Part shown: positions 18,130 through 26,353 of the stretch, in pieces
Numbering within the stretch: the stretch's first letter is position 1
Layout: every line of letters starts with the position of its first letter
From: Amnibacterium flavum
GTDB taxonomy: Bacteria; Actinomycetota; Actinomycetes; Actinomycetales; Microbacteriaceae
DNA length: 64,000 nt
Direction of reading: 5' to 3'
NCBI RefSeq assembly: GCF_003097495.1
Contig: NZ_QEOP01000002.1
Location: forward strand, 310,001 to 374,000
Translations under genes and position numbers: made by a program
The notes under the pieces: generated by a model
What the model was told of the DNA's origin: nothing
The model's input: the letters and a program-made list of their open reading frames with translations, nothing else
The model's database searches: none

Positions 18130-18930
18130 TCAGCGGCCGACGTAGTGGGGCGCGGTCCGGGTCAGGAACGCACGCATTCCGATAGCGGCATCCTCGCTTG
18201 CCGAGAGCGTCTGAAGCTGTGAGTTCAGTTCGGCTGCCGCTGCTTCGTCGCCGTCGGCGATCGCGAGGCGGGCGTTGGCGAGGGTCGCCTGGACGGCGAG
18301 TGGCGCCTGTTCGGCGATCCGGGCGGCGATCTCGATGGCGCGGGTGAGCTGCTCGCCGTGCGGGACGACCTCTTGGACGAGGCCGATGCGGAGCGCCTCG
18401 GTCGCGTCGAACAGGTCGCCGGTGAGCATCCAGCGCATGGCGTTGCCCCAGCCCACGGCTCGTGGGAAGCGGATCGTCGCGCCGCCGAAGGGGAGGATGG
18501 CCCGTGACACCTCGATCTGGCCGAAGCGGGTCGAGTCGGCGGCGACGGTGACCTCGCTGGCGAGGATGAGTTCGACGCCGAGCGTGAGGCAGGTGCCCTG
18601 CACCGCCATGACGACGGGTTTGGTGCGCGCGGCGCCGATGAGCCCCCACGGATCGATGCCGCCGTCGGGGATCAGCTCCAGTCCGCCGGGCTCCGAGAGG
18701 CGGGGGCCGATGTCGCCGAGGTCGAGCCCACCGGTGAAGTGGTCGCCGACCCCGTGGATGACGGCGACCCGCGAGTCGGGGTCGCGTTCGAAGTCGCCGT
18801 AGGCCTGGGCGAGCTCGCGGAGCATGCGCACATCGGCGGCGTTGCGCTTGTCGGGTCGGTCGAGTCCGATGACCCGGACGGCCCCGTGCTGCCTCACGTC
18901 GATGCGGGCGGGAACGTCGGTTTCGCTCAT
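18130..18930 (-). CDS. Enoyl-CoA hydratase/isomerase (crotonase) family protein
   Basis: 266 residues from ATG 18930. It has the crotonase fold signatures: DRPDKRNAADVRML, an oxyanion loop at VGDHFTGGLDLGDIG and the second at VQGTCLTLGVELILASEVTVA. The usual GGG of the second loop is TLG, and the catalytic Glu positions are only partly conserved, so a non-hydratase member is possible. It leads the minus-strand run crotonase, flavoenzyme, HExxH protein, SDR. No beta-oxidation partners are adjacent. Confidence 0.85.
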   Translation of the reverse strand: MSETDVPARIDVRQHGAVRVIGLDRPDKRNAADVRMLRELAQAYGDFERDPDSRVAVIHGVGDHFTGGLDLGDIGPRLSEPGGLELIPDGGIDPWGLIGAARTKPVVMAVQGTCLTLGVELILASEVTVAADSTRFGQIEVSRAILPFGGATIRFPRAVGWGNAMRWMLTGDLFDATEALRIGLVQEVVPHGEQLTRAIEIAARIAEQAPLAVQATLANARLAIADGDEAAAAELNSQLQTLSASEDAAIGMRAFLTRTAPHYVGR

Positions 18931-18983
18931 GCCCCGAGGCTACTCCGGCCCCACCACCCCACCCCGAGAGCCGCGCCCGCCCA

Positions 18984-19121
18984 CCGCCCGCCGAGCCCGT
19001 CGAAGCGAAGGGCCCCGCCCGCAGAGCGCAGCGACGTGAAAGGGGACAAGCCCCGCCCGCAGAGCGCAGCGACGCGAAGGGGATCGAGGCCCGCCCGCTG
19101 AGCCCGTCGAAGCGAAGGGGG
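18984..19121 (+). repeat. Four tandem-like copies of a GC-rich intergenic repeat
   Basis: Four units of about 30 bp start near 18984, 19013, 19051 and 19090. Each begins ccgcccgc and ends cgaaggg, with two internal versions (agcccgtcgaagcgaag and agagcgcagcgacgcgaag). The same units recur at 24820-24946 and 34475-34610. They fill the gap between the convergent-side crotonase start and arginase-like stop and contain no gene. Confidence 0.75.
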
Positions 19122-19133
19122 CGTCCTACCCGC

Positions 19134-19967
19134 TCACCGCTGCGACGTGATGGCGGAAAGGATCCGGAGGATGCTCGGCAGGTCCTCGACGGCCGCGACG
19201 GGCGATTCGGGTGCGAATCCGACGATCGCCCCGCCGGTGACGGGGAACCGGGTGCGCACCCCGCTGATGAGTCCGAGCAGGGAGTCGAGAGGGAGGCCGA
19301 ACGGTTCAGCGGAGGCGACTCCGGCGATGTCGGCGGGGTCGAGGACGTCGAGGTCGACGTGCACGTAGACGGAGGTCGCACCGGTCGCCTCGACGGCGGC
19401 GATGAGCGTCTCGGGTGTTGCCGCATCCACCCCGAGGGAGGCGATGGGTGTCGCGGCGATGTACTCGGCCTCGGCATCGTCGGTGGCGCGGACGCCGACG
19501 AGCACGACGCGGTCGGTCCGCAGCGGAGCCTCGGGGACGAGGACGCCCTCGCCATCGCCGAGGGCGGTGCGCAGGACCATGCCGCTGAAGGCGGAGCTGG
19601 GGGAGCTGCCGGGCGTGTTCAGGTCTGCGTGGGCGTCGAACCAGAGGACGCAGGTGTCGGGCGAGTTCGTGACCGCCCAGTCCAGCGCGGCCGCTTCGAC
19701 CCCGCAGTCACCACCGATGAGAAGGGGTGCGTCCTCGGCGGGAACCGCGGCGAGCTCGGCGGCGAGACGGTCGCGGACAGCCACGATGGCGGACAGGCGC
19801 CCGACCTCGGTGCCGAGGGAGTCGCCCGCCTCGGGCGGCGTCTCGATCTCGGTCGTCCTGCTCGAGGGGAGGTCGCCTCGGATCGCCTCCGCACCGTCGA
19901 TGAGGCGCATCGCGCGACTCGATCCGGACCCTTGCCACTGCGGTGCCACGATGAATCGCCATCCCAT
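19134..19967 (-). CDS. Arginase/agmatinase-fold protein
   Basis: 277 residues from ATG 19967, with ggagga upstream; the frame runs on 38 codons upstream without family similarity. Ureohydrolase motifs are present: GGDCG (residues about 107-111), DAHADLNTPG and VDLDVLDP, which supply most manganese ligands. The first ligand is Cys instead of the His of GGDHS, as in some HutG-like and actinobacterial members. The reaction (arginine, agmatine, guanidino acid or formimidoyl-glutamate cleavage) cannot be fixed. It stands alone between repeats. Confidence 0.8.
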   Translation of the reverse strand: MGWRFIVAPQWQGSGSSRAMRLIDGAEAIRGDLPSSRTTEIETPPEAGDSLGTEVGRLSAIVAVRDRLAAELAAVPAEDAPLLIGGDCGVEAAALDWAVTNSPDTCVLWFDAHADLNTPGSSPSSAFSGMVLRTALGDGEGVLVPEAPLRTDRVVLVGVRATDDAEAEYIAATPIASLGVDAATPETLIAAVEATGATSVYVHVDLDVLDPADIAGVASAEPFGLPLDSLLGLISGVRTRFPVTGGAIVGFAPESPVAAVEDLPSILRILSAITSQR

Positions 19968-20185
19968 AGCCCCAGTATCCTCCGCCGATAGGTGCACCGC
20001 CGGTCGAGGTCGGGGAGTGGAGGCGAGGAGTTGGCAGCCGGTCGCCTGTTCCCGCGCCGTCGAGGCCTGACAGGCGCGCAAATCCTGGCCCCCCCGCAGC
20101 CGGATTGCAGGTGGGGCGGGCGGCGGGTCAGCCTCAACTACCGGGGACGGCCAGCCCGTCCACCCAAATCCGCCGGGTCCTCTCC

Positions 20186-20293
20186 CTCAGCAGGTGAAAT
20201 CCAGCCGATCCTGTCGCTCAGCAGGTGAAAGTGCGCTCAGCAGGTCAAAACAGGCCGATTCCGCCTGCTGAGCACGTTTTCACCTGCTGAGCG
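20186..20293. repeat. Cluster of CTCAGCAGGTGAAA direct and inverted repeats
   Basis: The 377-bp gap 19968-20344 has no gene that I can support. Its right half has three direct copies of ctcagcaggtgaaa or the variant ctcagcaggtcaaa (20186, 20217, 20236) and two inverted copies (cctgctgagc at 20264, ttttcacctgctgagc at 20277). The inverted pairs can form hairpins just downstream of the corA stop, so they may terminate corA transcription. Confidence 0.7.
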
Positions 20294-20344
20294 AGGGGGC
20301 CGGCCGGGCGACAGGTGGCCCGGAGGGGACGGGGAAGGCGAGGG

Positions 20345-21361
20345 CTAGAGCCAGCCCTTGCGTTTGAAGACCAGGTAGAGGCCTCCGCTCAGGGCGAGCA
20401 TCAGGCCGATCGCGATCGGGTAGCCGAAGTACCAGTGCAGTTCGGGCATGTTGTCGAAGTTCATGCCGTACACGCTGCCGATCAGGCTCGGCGCGAACAG
20501 GATCGCCGCGTACGAGGAGATCCTCTTCACCTGCTCGCCCTGCGCCAGGCTGGCCTCGGTCATCCGGCGCATCTCGTTGTTCTGTGCCTCCGCTGCCAGC
20601 GTCGAGTTCGTCACGAGCGCGTTCTGCAGCAGCACCCGGAAGGAATCGGCCCGCTCAGCCACCCGGATGGCGTGGTCGTGAACGTCCCCCAGGTTGCGGC
20701 GCAACTCGATGTCGACATCGTGGGCCGCGTAGGCGCGCTCGATGTCGTCGAGGATTCCGATGATCGGGGTGACGGCACGCTGGAAGGCCATGACCTCGCG
20801 CGACAGCTCGTAGATGCGGCGGGACACCGCACTGCCCTCGCCGAACAGCTGATCCTCGATCTCGTCGATGTCGTTCTCGAGACCCGACGTGACGGGGCCG
20901 TACTCGTCGACGACCTGATCGAGCACCCCGTAGAGGACGGCGCGCGGACCCAGCGCGAGCAGCTCGGGGTTCTCCTCCATGCGGCGCCGCACCGCGCCGA
21001 GATCCGGCGACTCCGCATGCCGCACCGTGACGACGAACGTCGGCCCGACGAACACGTGCACCTCTCCGAACTCGACCTTCTCCTCGGCGTCGAGGTACCG
21101 GGCGGGACGGAGGACCACGAAGCTCACATCGCCGTACTTCTCCGCCTTCGCACGCTGATGGCCGGCGAGTGCGTCCTCCACCGAGAGCGGATGCAGACCG
21201 AACTCGTCGGCGACGGCGCGCAGCTCCTCCTCGCTCGGCCGGTACAGCCCGATCCAGGCCATCCCGCCGAGACGCTGCGCGGTCTCGAAGGTCTCCTCGA
21301 GGGTCTGCGGCTCGGCGGCGCGGTGGCCGTCGACGTACACGGCATTGTCGATGAGAGGCAT
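20345..21361 (-). CDS. corA: CorA-family magnesium/divalent cation channel
   Basis: 338 residues from ATG 21361. A large soluble N-terminal domain is followed by two C-terminal transmembrane helices. The selectivity signature YGMNFDNMPE has G299-M300-N301 at the end of the first helix, and the tail is basic (FKRKGWL). It mediates Mg2+ uptake and perhaps Co2+ or Ni2+. It follows the atypical SDR gene by 6 bp on the same strand, so the two share a transcript. Repeats that could form hairpins lie past its stop. Confidence 0.93.
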   Translation of the reverse strand: MPLIDNAVYVDGHRAAEPQTLEETFETAQRLGGMAWIGLYRPSEEELRAVADEFGLHPLSVEDALAGHQRAKAEKYGDVSFVVLRPARYLDAEEKVEFGEVHVFVGPTFVVTVRHAESPDLGAVRRRMEENPELLALGPRAVLYGVLDQVVDEYGPVTSGLENDIDEIEDQLFGEGSAVSRRIYELSREVMAFQRAVTPIIGILDDIERAYAAHDVDIELRRNLGDVHDHAIRVAERADSFRVLLQNALVTNSTLAAEAQNNEMRRMTEASLAQGEQVKRISSYAAILFAPSLIGSVYGMNFDNMPELHWYFGYPIAIGLMLALSGGLYLVFKRKGWL

Positions 21362-21367
21362 CGAGGC

Positions 21368-22036
21368 TCAGGCTATTGCCGCGAGCGCCGCGTCGATCGC
21401 GTCTTCGATCGTGTCCGGCCCGGAGATCGCCTCCCAGGTCCGGCCGATGGTGCGGTCGTCGTCGATAGCTGCGAGCACGATCGCGGCGACATCGGCGCGC
21501 GGGATGCTTCCCCGCTCGACCTTGTCCGCCAGGCGCACCTTTCCGGTTCCCTCGTCGTTCGTCAGCCCGCCCGGCCGGATGATGGTCCAGTCGAGTCCGC
21601 TGGCCTTGAGATAGAGGTCGGCGTCGCGCTTCGCCTCGACGTAGGCGGCCCACACCTCGTCGGTGTCCGCGGGCAGGGGCTCGTCCACTCCCATCGCGGA
21701 GACCTGGACGACCCGGTTCACGCCGGCGATCTTCGCGGCGTCAGCTGTCAGGACGGCGCCGCCGAAGTCGACGGTGCGCTTGCGTGCGACCCCGGAGTTC
21801 GGACCGGCGCCCGCGCTGAAAACGACCGCGTCCGCCCCGCGGAGGTGCTCGGCGAGTTCCTCGGCGCTCGCCGACTCGATGTCGACCAGCGTCACCTCGC
21901 CGCCGAGACGAACGATGTCCTCACCGTGGTCGGCGTTGCGGATCACCCCCGTCACGTCAGCGCCACGGCTGTAGGCGAGGTTGATGATGTTCTGTCCGAC
22001 CAGGCCGTGAGCCCCGATCACCGCGATGCGTGTCAT
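21368..22036 (-). CDS. NAD(P)-binding atypical SDR (NmrA/SDR_a5-like)
   Basis: 222 residues from ATG 22036. The N-terminal Rossmann motif is GAHGLVGQNIINLA (8-21). The active-site region VQVSAMGVD and YVEAKRDADLYLKASGLDWTIIRPG is typical of YwnB/NmrA-like proteins, which often lack a firm catalytic triad. These proteins act as redox sensors, flavin/NADPH reductases or sugar epimerase relatives, and the role here is open. It is upstream of corA in a two-gene unit and divergent from the type III polyketide operon 132 bp away. Confidence 0.85.
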   Translation of the reverse strand: MTRIAVIGAHGLVGQNIINLAYSRGADVTGVIRNADHGEDIVRLGGEVTLVDIESASAEELAEHLRGADAVVFSAGAGPNSGVARKRTVDFGGAVLTADAAKIAGVNRVVQVSAMGVDEPLPADTDEVWAAYVEAKRDADLYLKASGLDWTIIRPGGLTNDEGTGKVRLADKVERGSIPRADVAAIVLAAIDDDRTIGRTWEAISGPDTIEDAIDAALAAIA

Positions 22037-22168
22037 ACCCCCATTGTCCTCTCGGAGTCCGGCTCCGACCTGTGCGGACGGAGCCCCGCCGGGAGCCGTT
22101 CCGGACCCCGTTCCCGGGTCGGGACAACGCCCGGTCGACTCCCCGACGGGCGGTGGTACCTTTCGCTC

Positions 22169-23254
22169 GTGAGCCGAATCGCCGCGGTGGCAACCGCCCT
22201 GCCCCCGTACCGATACCCGCAGGCTGAGATCACCGAGATGCTCGCTCCGATGATCACGAGCGACCCCGCCAAACAGGCCGTCATGCGCCGCCTGCACGAG
22301 GGCAGCAAGGTGGCGACCCGGCACCTGGTCATGCCGCTCGAGAGGTACCGCGAGGCACTGACCTTCACCCAGTCGAACGACAGCTTCGTCGAGCACGCGA
22401 CCGACCTCGCCGAGACGGCGACCCGCCGTGCCCTCGAGCGGGCGGGCATCACGGCCGACGAGGTCGACCTCGTCATCTTCACCTCGGTGACGGGCGTCTC
22501 CGCACCGTCGATCGACGCCCTGCTCGTGCCTCGGCTCGGTCTCCGCCCGGATGTGAAGCGGGTCCCCATGTTCGGGCTCGGCTGCGTCGGAGGTGCCGCC
22601 GGCCTCGGTCGACTGCACGACTACCTCCTCGGGCACCCCGACGACGTCGCCGTTCTCGTCTCCGTCGAACTGTGCTCCCTCACCGTCCAGCGCGACGACG
22701 ACTCCATGGCGAACCTCGTCGCCAGCGGCCTGTTCGGCGACGGAGCCGCGGCGGTCATCGCCGTCGGCGCTCGACGTGCCGAGCGGCTCACCACCATGGG
22801 ACCCGACATCATCGACGCGCGCAGCCACCTCTATCCCGACAGCGGTCATGTGCTCGGCTTCACACCCGGCTCCACCGGGTTCCGGATCGTGCTCACCGGC
22901 GGCATCTCGGACGCGGTCGACGAGCACTTCTCGCACGACGTGGTCGAGTTCCTCGGCGACAACGGACTCGACCTCGCCGGGGTCTCCGAGTACTTCGCCC
23001 ACCCCGGCGGACCCCGGGTGCTGGAGGCGTTCGCGCGCGCCCTCGACGTCGCCGACTCGGCGCTCGACGCGAGCTGGAAGTCGATGGCCGCAGTCGGCAA
23101 CCTGTCCTCGTCGTCGGTGCTGCACGTCCTCGCGGACTCGCTCGACACCGGTGACCGGCGATCGGGCGACAGCGGGCTGCTCTTCGCGCTCGGCCCCGGC
23201 CTCAGCGCTGAACTGATCCTGCTGCGCTGGCCCGAGACGGCGGCGGCCGCATGA
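22169..23254 (+). CDS. Type III polyketide synthase (chalcone/stilbene synthase family)
   Basis: 361 residues from GTG 22169. The thiolase-fold catalytic triad is C139 (GLGCVGGAAGL), H278 (YFAHPGGPRVL) and N311 (GNLSSSSV). The length is typical of bacterial type III PKSs. It condenses malonyl-CoA units onto an acyl-CoA starter. The next two genes are a membrane ICMT-type methyltransferase and an FAD hydroxylase, the order found in Streptomyces srsABC, so long-chain alkylresorcinols or pyrones are the likely product class. The SDR gene is divergent, leaving a 132-bp shared promoter region. Confidence 0.92.
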   Translation: MSRIAAVATALPPYRYPQAEITEMLAPMITSDPAKQAVMRRLHEGSKVATRHLVMPLERYREALTFTQSNDSFVEHATDLAETATRRALERAGITADEVDLVIFTSVTGVSAPSIDALLVPRLGLRPDVKRVPMFGLGCVGGAAGLGRLHDYLLGHPDDVAVLVSVELCSLTVQRDDDSMANLVASGLFGDGAAAVIAVGARRAERLTTMGPDIIDARSHLYPDSGHVLGFTPGSTGFRIVLTGGISDAVDEHFSHDVVEFLGDNGLDLAGVSEYFAHPGGPRVLEAFARALDVADSALDASWKSMAAVGNLSSSSVLHVLADSLDTGDRRSGDSGLLFALGPGLSAELILLRWPETAAAA

Positions 23255-23784
23255 GCGTCATCCTCTACGCGGTGCTGCTGCTGCTCGTCGGCTTCGAGCG
23301 GATCGCCGAGGTCGTCATCTCGACCCGCAACGCCAGATGGGCGTTCGCGCGCGGGGGAGTGGAGTACGGCAGAGCGCACTTCCCGTGGATGGTGGCGCTG
23401 CACACCGGCTTCATCATCGCCTGCTTCGTCGAGGTCGTCGTGGCGGACCGCCCCTTCATCCCCTGGCTCGGCTGGACGATGTTCGGGCTCGCGATCCTGT
23501 CGCAGGTGCTGCGCTACTGGTGCATCGCCACGCTCGGCCCGCAGTGGAACACCCGCGTCATCGTGGTCCCGGGCATGTCCCTCGTCGACCGCGGACCCTA
23601 CCGGTTCCTCAGTCACCCGAACTACGTCGTCGTCGTGCTCGAGGGCATCGCGCTCCCGCTCGTGCACACCGCATGGGTCACCGCGATCGCGTTCACCGTG
23701 CTCAACGCGATCCTCCTGCTCGGCTTCCGCATCCCCGTCGAGAACCGCGCGCTCGCCGGTTCCGCCGACCGCACAACGGTCTGA
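23251..23784 (+). CDS. Isoprenylcysteine carboxyl methyltransferase-like membrane methyltransferase
   Basis: 177 residues from ATG 23251, overlapping the PKS stop (ATGA). It has four or five transmembrane helices and the ICMT/PEMT-like C-terminal SAM-binding signature GPYRFLSHPNYVVVV then GFRIPVENRAL. In the srs system the equivalent SrsB O-methylates the resorcinol ring. By context this enzyme should methylate the lipidic polyketide at the membrane; protein prenyl-cysteine methylation is not expected in this bacterium. Confidence 0.88.
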   Translation: MSVILYAVLLLLVGFERIAEVVISTRNARWAFARGGVEYGRAHFPWMVALHTGFIIACFVEVVVADRPFIPWLGWTMFGLAILSQVLRYWCIATLGPQWNTRVIVVPGMSLVDRGPYRFLSHPNYVVVVLEGIALPLVHTAWVTAIAFTVLNAILLLGFRIPVENRALAGSADRTTV

Positions 23785-24809
23785 TGACCCGCACCGACGT
23801 GATCGTCGCGGGCGGTGGTCCCGTCGGCCTCGTCGCTGCCATCCGCGCGCGCCTCGCCGGGTTCGAGGCGACCGTTCTCGAACCCCACGACGGCGACCTC
23901 GACAAGGCGTGCGGCGAGGGCCTCATGCCGGTCGCGCTCGAGTCGCTCGCCGAGATCGGCGTCGCCCCCGCCGGCATGGACATCGCCGGATTCCGCTACA
24001 CCGACGGCCGCCGATCCGTCGAGCACCGACTCTCCGGTTCCCCGGGGCGCGGCGTCCGCCGCACCACCCTTCACTCCGCGCTGCGGGCGCGCGCCGCCGA
24101 GGTCGGCGTGGTCGTCGAGTCGGCGCGGGTCGACGCGATCGTGCAGGATGACGCGAGCGTCTCGGCCGGCGGAGTCACCGGGTCGTGGCTGCTCGCCTGC
24201 GACGGACTCCACTCGAGCGTGAGCCGTCTGCTCGGTCTCGACCTGCCGATCCCGCGTCGAGGACGCCGATTCGGATTGCGCCGGCACTTCCGCGTCGCAC
24301 CCTGGAGCGACCTCGTCGAGGTGCACTGGAGTCCCGACGCCGAGGCCTACATCACCCCCGTCGCGTCCGACACCGTCGGCGTCGCCGTCATGGGCCCCCG
24401 CGGAACCGACTTCCGGTCGGCGCTCGCCGCGATGCCCGAACTGGCGGATCGGATCGGCACCGCCGAGCCCGCGAGCACCCTGCGGGGCGCAGGGCCGTTC
24501 GGGTATCGGACGCGGCACCGGACGGCAGGTCGGGTCATGCTCGTCGGCGATTCGTCGGGCTACGTCGACTCGCTCACCGGTGAGGGGCTGCGCGTCGGCT
24601 TCGCCCAGGCGGACGCCGCCGTGCGAGCCGCACTGCAGGGGAGCCCGGCGCTGTACGAACGGGAATGGCATCGGGTGACGCGGGATGTGCGTCGGCTGAC
24701 GACCGGGCTGGTGACCGCGGCGACCTCGCCCGTACGCCCCGCGATCGTCCCCGCGGCCGCGGCGCTGCCCGGTGTCTTCGGGTTCGTGGTGGAACGTCTG
24801 GCGCGCTGA
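23784..24809 (+). CDS. FAD-dependent monooxygenase (geranylgeranyl reductase/PHBH fold)
   Basis: 341 residues from ATG 23784, sharing an A with the previous stop (TGATG). The FAD ADP-binding motif is GGGPVGLVAAIRA (10-22), CGEGLMP follows, and the second FAD motif is GDSSGYVDSLTGEG. It corresponds in position and type to SrsC, which hydroxylates the methylated alkylresorcinol to a hydroquinone that oxidises to a quinone. Tight overlaps with both upstream genes show one translational unit. GC-rich repeats begin 10 bp after the stop. Confidence 0.88.
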   Translation: MTRTDVIVAGGGPVGLVAAIRARLAGFEATVLEPHDGDLDKACGEGLMPVALESLAEIGVAPAGMDIAGFRYTDGRRSVEHRLSGSPGRGVRRTTLHSALRARAAEVGVVVESARVDAIVQDDASVSAGGVTGSWLLACDGLHSSVSRLLGLDLPIPRRGRRFGLRRHFRVAPWSDLVEVHWSPDAEAYITPVASDTVGVAVMGPRGTDFRSALAAMPELADRIGTAEPASTLRGAGPFGYRTRHRTAGRVMLVGDSSGYVDSLTGEGLRVGFAQADAAVRAALQGSPALYEREWHRVTRDVRRLTTGLVTAATSPVRPAIVPAAAALPGVFGFVVERLAR

Positions 24810-24819
24810 GGTCCGAGGG

Positions 24820-24946
24820 CCTTCGTTTCGCTTCGCTCAACGGGCGGTGGGGGCGGGGTCCTTCGTTTCGCTTCGCTCAACGGGCGGCGGGCGGCGGGCG
24901 GGGGGTGGGGGCAGGCCGCCCGTTGAGCCCGTCGAGACGAAGGCCC
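24820..24946. repeat. Inverted copies of the GC-rich intergenic repeat upstream of dinB
   Basis: Two units in reverse orientation (starting ccttcgtttcgcttcgctc at 24820 and 24860) face one forward unit (ccgcccgttgagcccgtcg, 24917-24945). The facing units can pair into a long imperfect hairpin ending about 30 bp before the dinB start. This is the same family as at 18984-19121 and 34475-34610. No gene is seen in this gap. Confidence 0.75.
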
Positions 24947-24976
24947 GATGTCGGGGGCGGGGCGGAGAATGGGGGA

Positions 24977-26239
24977 GTGAGTGTCAAGGGCGGTCAGGGC
25001 GAGCGGCAGGTCTCGGGCCAGCTCGACAGCGACAGCGCGACCATCCTGCACATCGACATGGACGCGTTCTTCGCGAGCGTCGAACTGCTCGAGCGCCCCG
25101 AGCTGATCGGCAAGCCCGTCATCATCGCGGGGGAGTCCGGCCGGTCCGTCGTCACGAGTGCCACCTACGAGGCGCGCGCCTACGGTGTCCGATCCGCGAT
25201 GCCGCTCAGTCAGGCCATGCGGCTCTGCCCGCGCGCGATCGTCATCCCCCCGCACGGCGTCAAGTACCGCCACTACTCGGCCCGCGTGATGAAGATCTTC
25301 GCCGACGTCACGCCACTGGTCGAGCCGCTCAGCATCGACGAGGCGTTCCTCGATGTCGCGGGCGCCCGCAAACTGCTCGGTTCCCCCCTCGAGATCGCCA
25401 CCGCCATCCGCGCCACGGTCAAGGCCGACACCGGTCTCACCTGCTCGATCGGCGCCGCGTCGACCAAGTTCATCGCCAAGCTCGCCTCGACGAGGTCGAA
25501 GCCCGACGGCCTGCTCGTCGTCCCCGCCGAGGACACCCTCGCGTTCCTGCATCCGCTGCCGGTCGGAGCGCTCTGGGGTGTCGGCAAGGCGACCGCGGAG
25601 TCGCTGACGAACCGGGGCATCGTCACCGTCGCCGACCTCGCCGCGACACCTCTCGAGACTCTCAAGCGCTGGGTCGGCGAGGCGGGCGGATCCAAACTGC
25701 ACGCACTCGCCTGGGGTCGCGACTCCCGCAGCGTCGATCCGCGTGGAGTCGAGAAGAGCATCGGCCATGAGAACACCTTCTCGGTCGACACCTCCGACCT
25801 CGTCGTGCTGCGCCGGGAGCTGCTCGACCAGTCCGAGCGGGTGGCGGTGCGACTGCGCCGAGCAGGCCTCAAAGGGCGCACGATCGCGCTCAAGCTGCGC
25901 TTCGCCGACTTCACGACCATCACCCGCAGCCGCACGCTCGGCGAAGCGACCGACACCGGTCGCCGCGTCTACGAGCAGGCCATCGAACTGCTCGACGAGG
26001 TCGAGATGCGCGGCCGCCGCATCCGCCTCATCGGCGTCCGCGCCGAACAGCTCACCGATGGCGATGAGCCCGCCCAATTCACGCTGTGGGACGACGAGCC
26101 CGCCGACGGCTGGCGGGACGCCGAGGGTGTGATGGATCGCGCAACGGAACGCTTCGGTGCCGGCATGATCCGGCCGGCCGCCCTGATCGCCAAGAAGGCT
26201 CGACCCGACGTTCCCCGAAACGCAGGTGAGGGAGGCTAG
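24977..26239 (+). CDS. dinB: DNA polymerase IV (Y-family translesion polymerase)
   Basis: 420 residues from GTG 24977. The Y-family palm motifs are HIDMDAFFASVE (D27, A30, F31) and LSIDEAFLDV (D121, E122). A helix-hairpin-helix thumb (LWGVGKATAESL) and a little-finger domain follow, and the length is typical. It bypasses damaged template bases at the cost of accuracy. I see no LexA box upstream; the facing GC-rich repeats occupy the promoter region. The open frame continues upstream of GTG but through repeats, so the GTG is preferred. Confidence 0.92.
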   Translation: MSVKGGQGERQVSGQLDSDSATILHIDMDAFFASVELLERPELIGKPVIIAGESGRSVVTSATYEARAYGVRSAMPLSQAMRLCPRAIVIPPHGVKYRHYSARVMKIFADVTPLVEPLSIDEAFLDVAGARKLLGSPLEIATAIRATVKADTGLTCSIGAASTKFIAKLASTRSKPDGLLVVPAEDTLAFLHPLPVGALWGVGKATAESLTNRGIVTVADLAATPLETLKRWVGEAGGSKLHALAWGRDSRSVDPRGVEKSIGHENTFSVDTSDLVVLRRELLDQSERVAVRLRRAGLKGRTIALKLRFADFTTITRSRTLGEATDTGRRVYEQAIELLDEVEMRGRRIRLIGVRAEQLTDGDEPAQFTLWDDEPADGWRDAEGVMDRATERFGAGMIRPAALIAKKARPDVPRNAGEGG

Positions 26240-26353
26240 GCGAGAACGCCTCTGCTGTCACCTGTTCGCGGGGTATGAGTCGGTCACGTGAACTCGACCT
26301 GGCAATAACCTCAGTGCCCCAAACCCATCCGGGGGTGCCGCCGAATCGAGTGC

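Noticed and set aside
18984-19121. CRISPR array
   Set aside because: The units are adjacent with spacers of only 0-10 bp of variable length, differ in sequence, and no cas gene is present.
20315-22168. Upstream extension of the type III polyketide synthase frame
   Set aside because: It runs antisense through corA and the SDR gene, and the family N-terminus is at GTG 22169.
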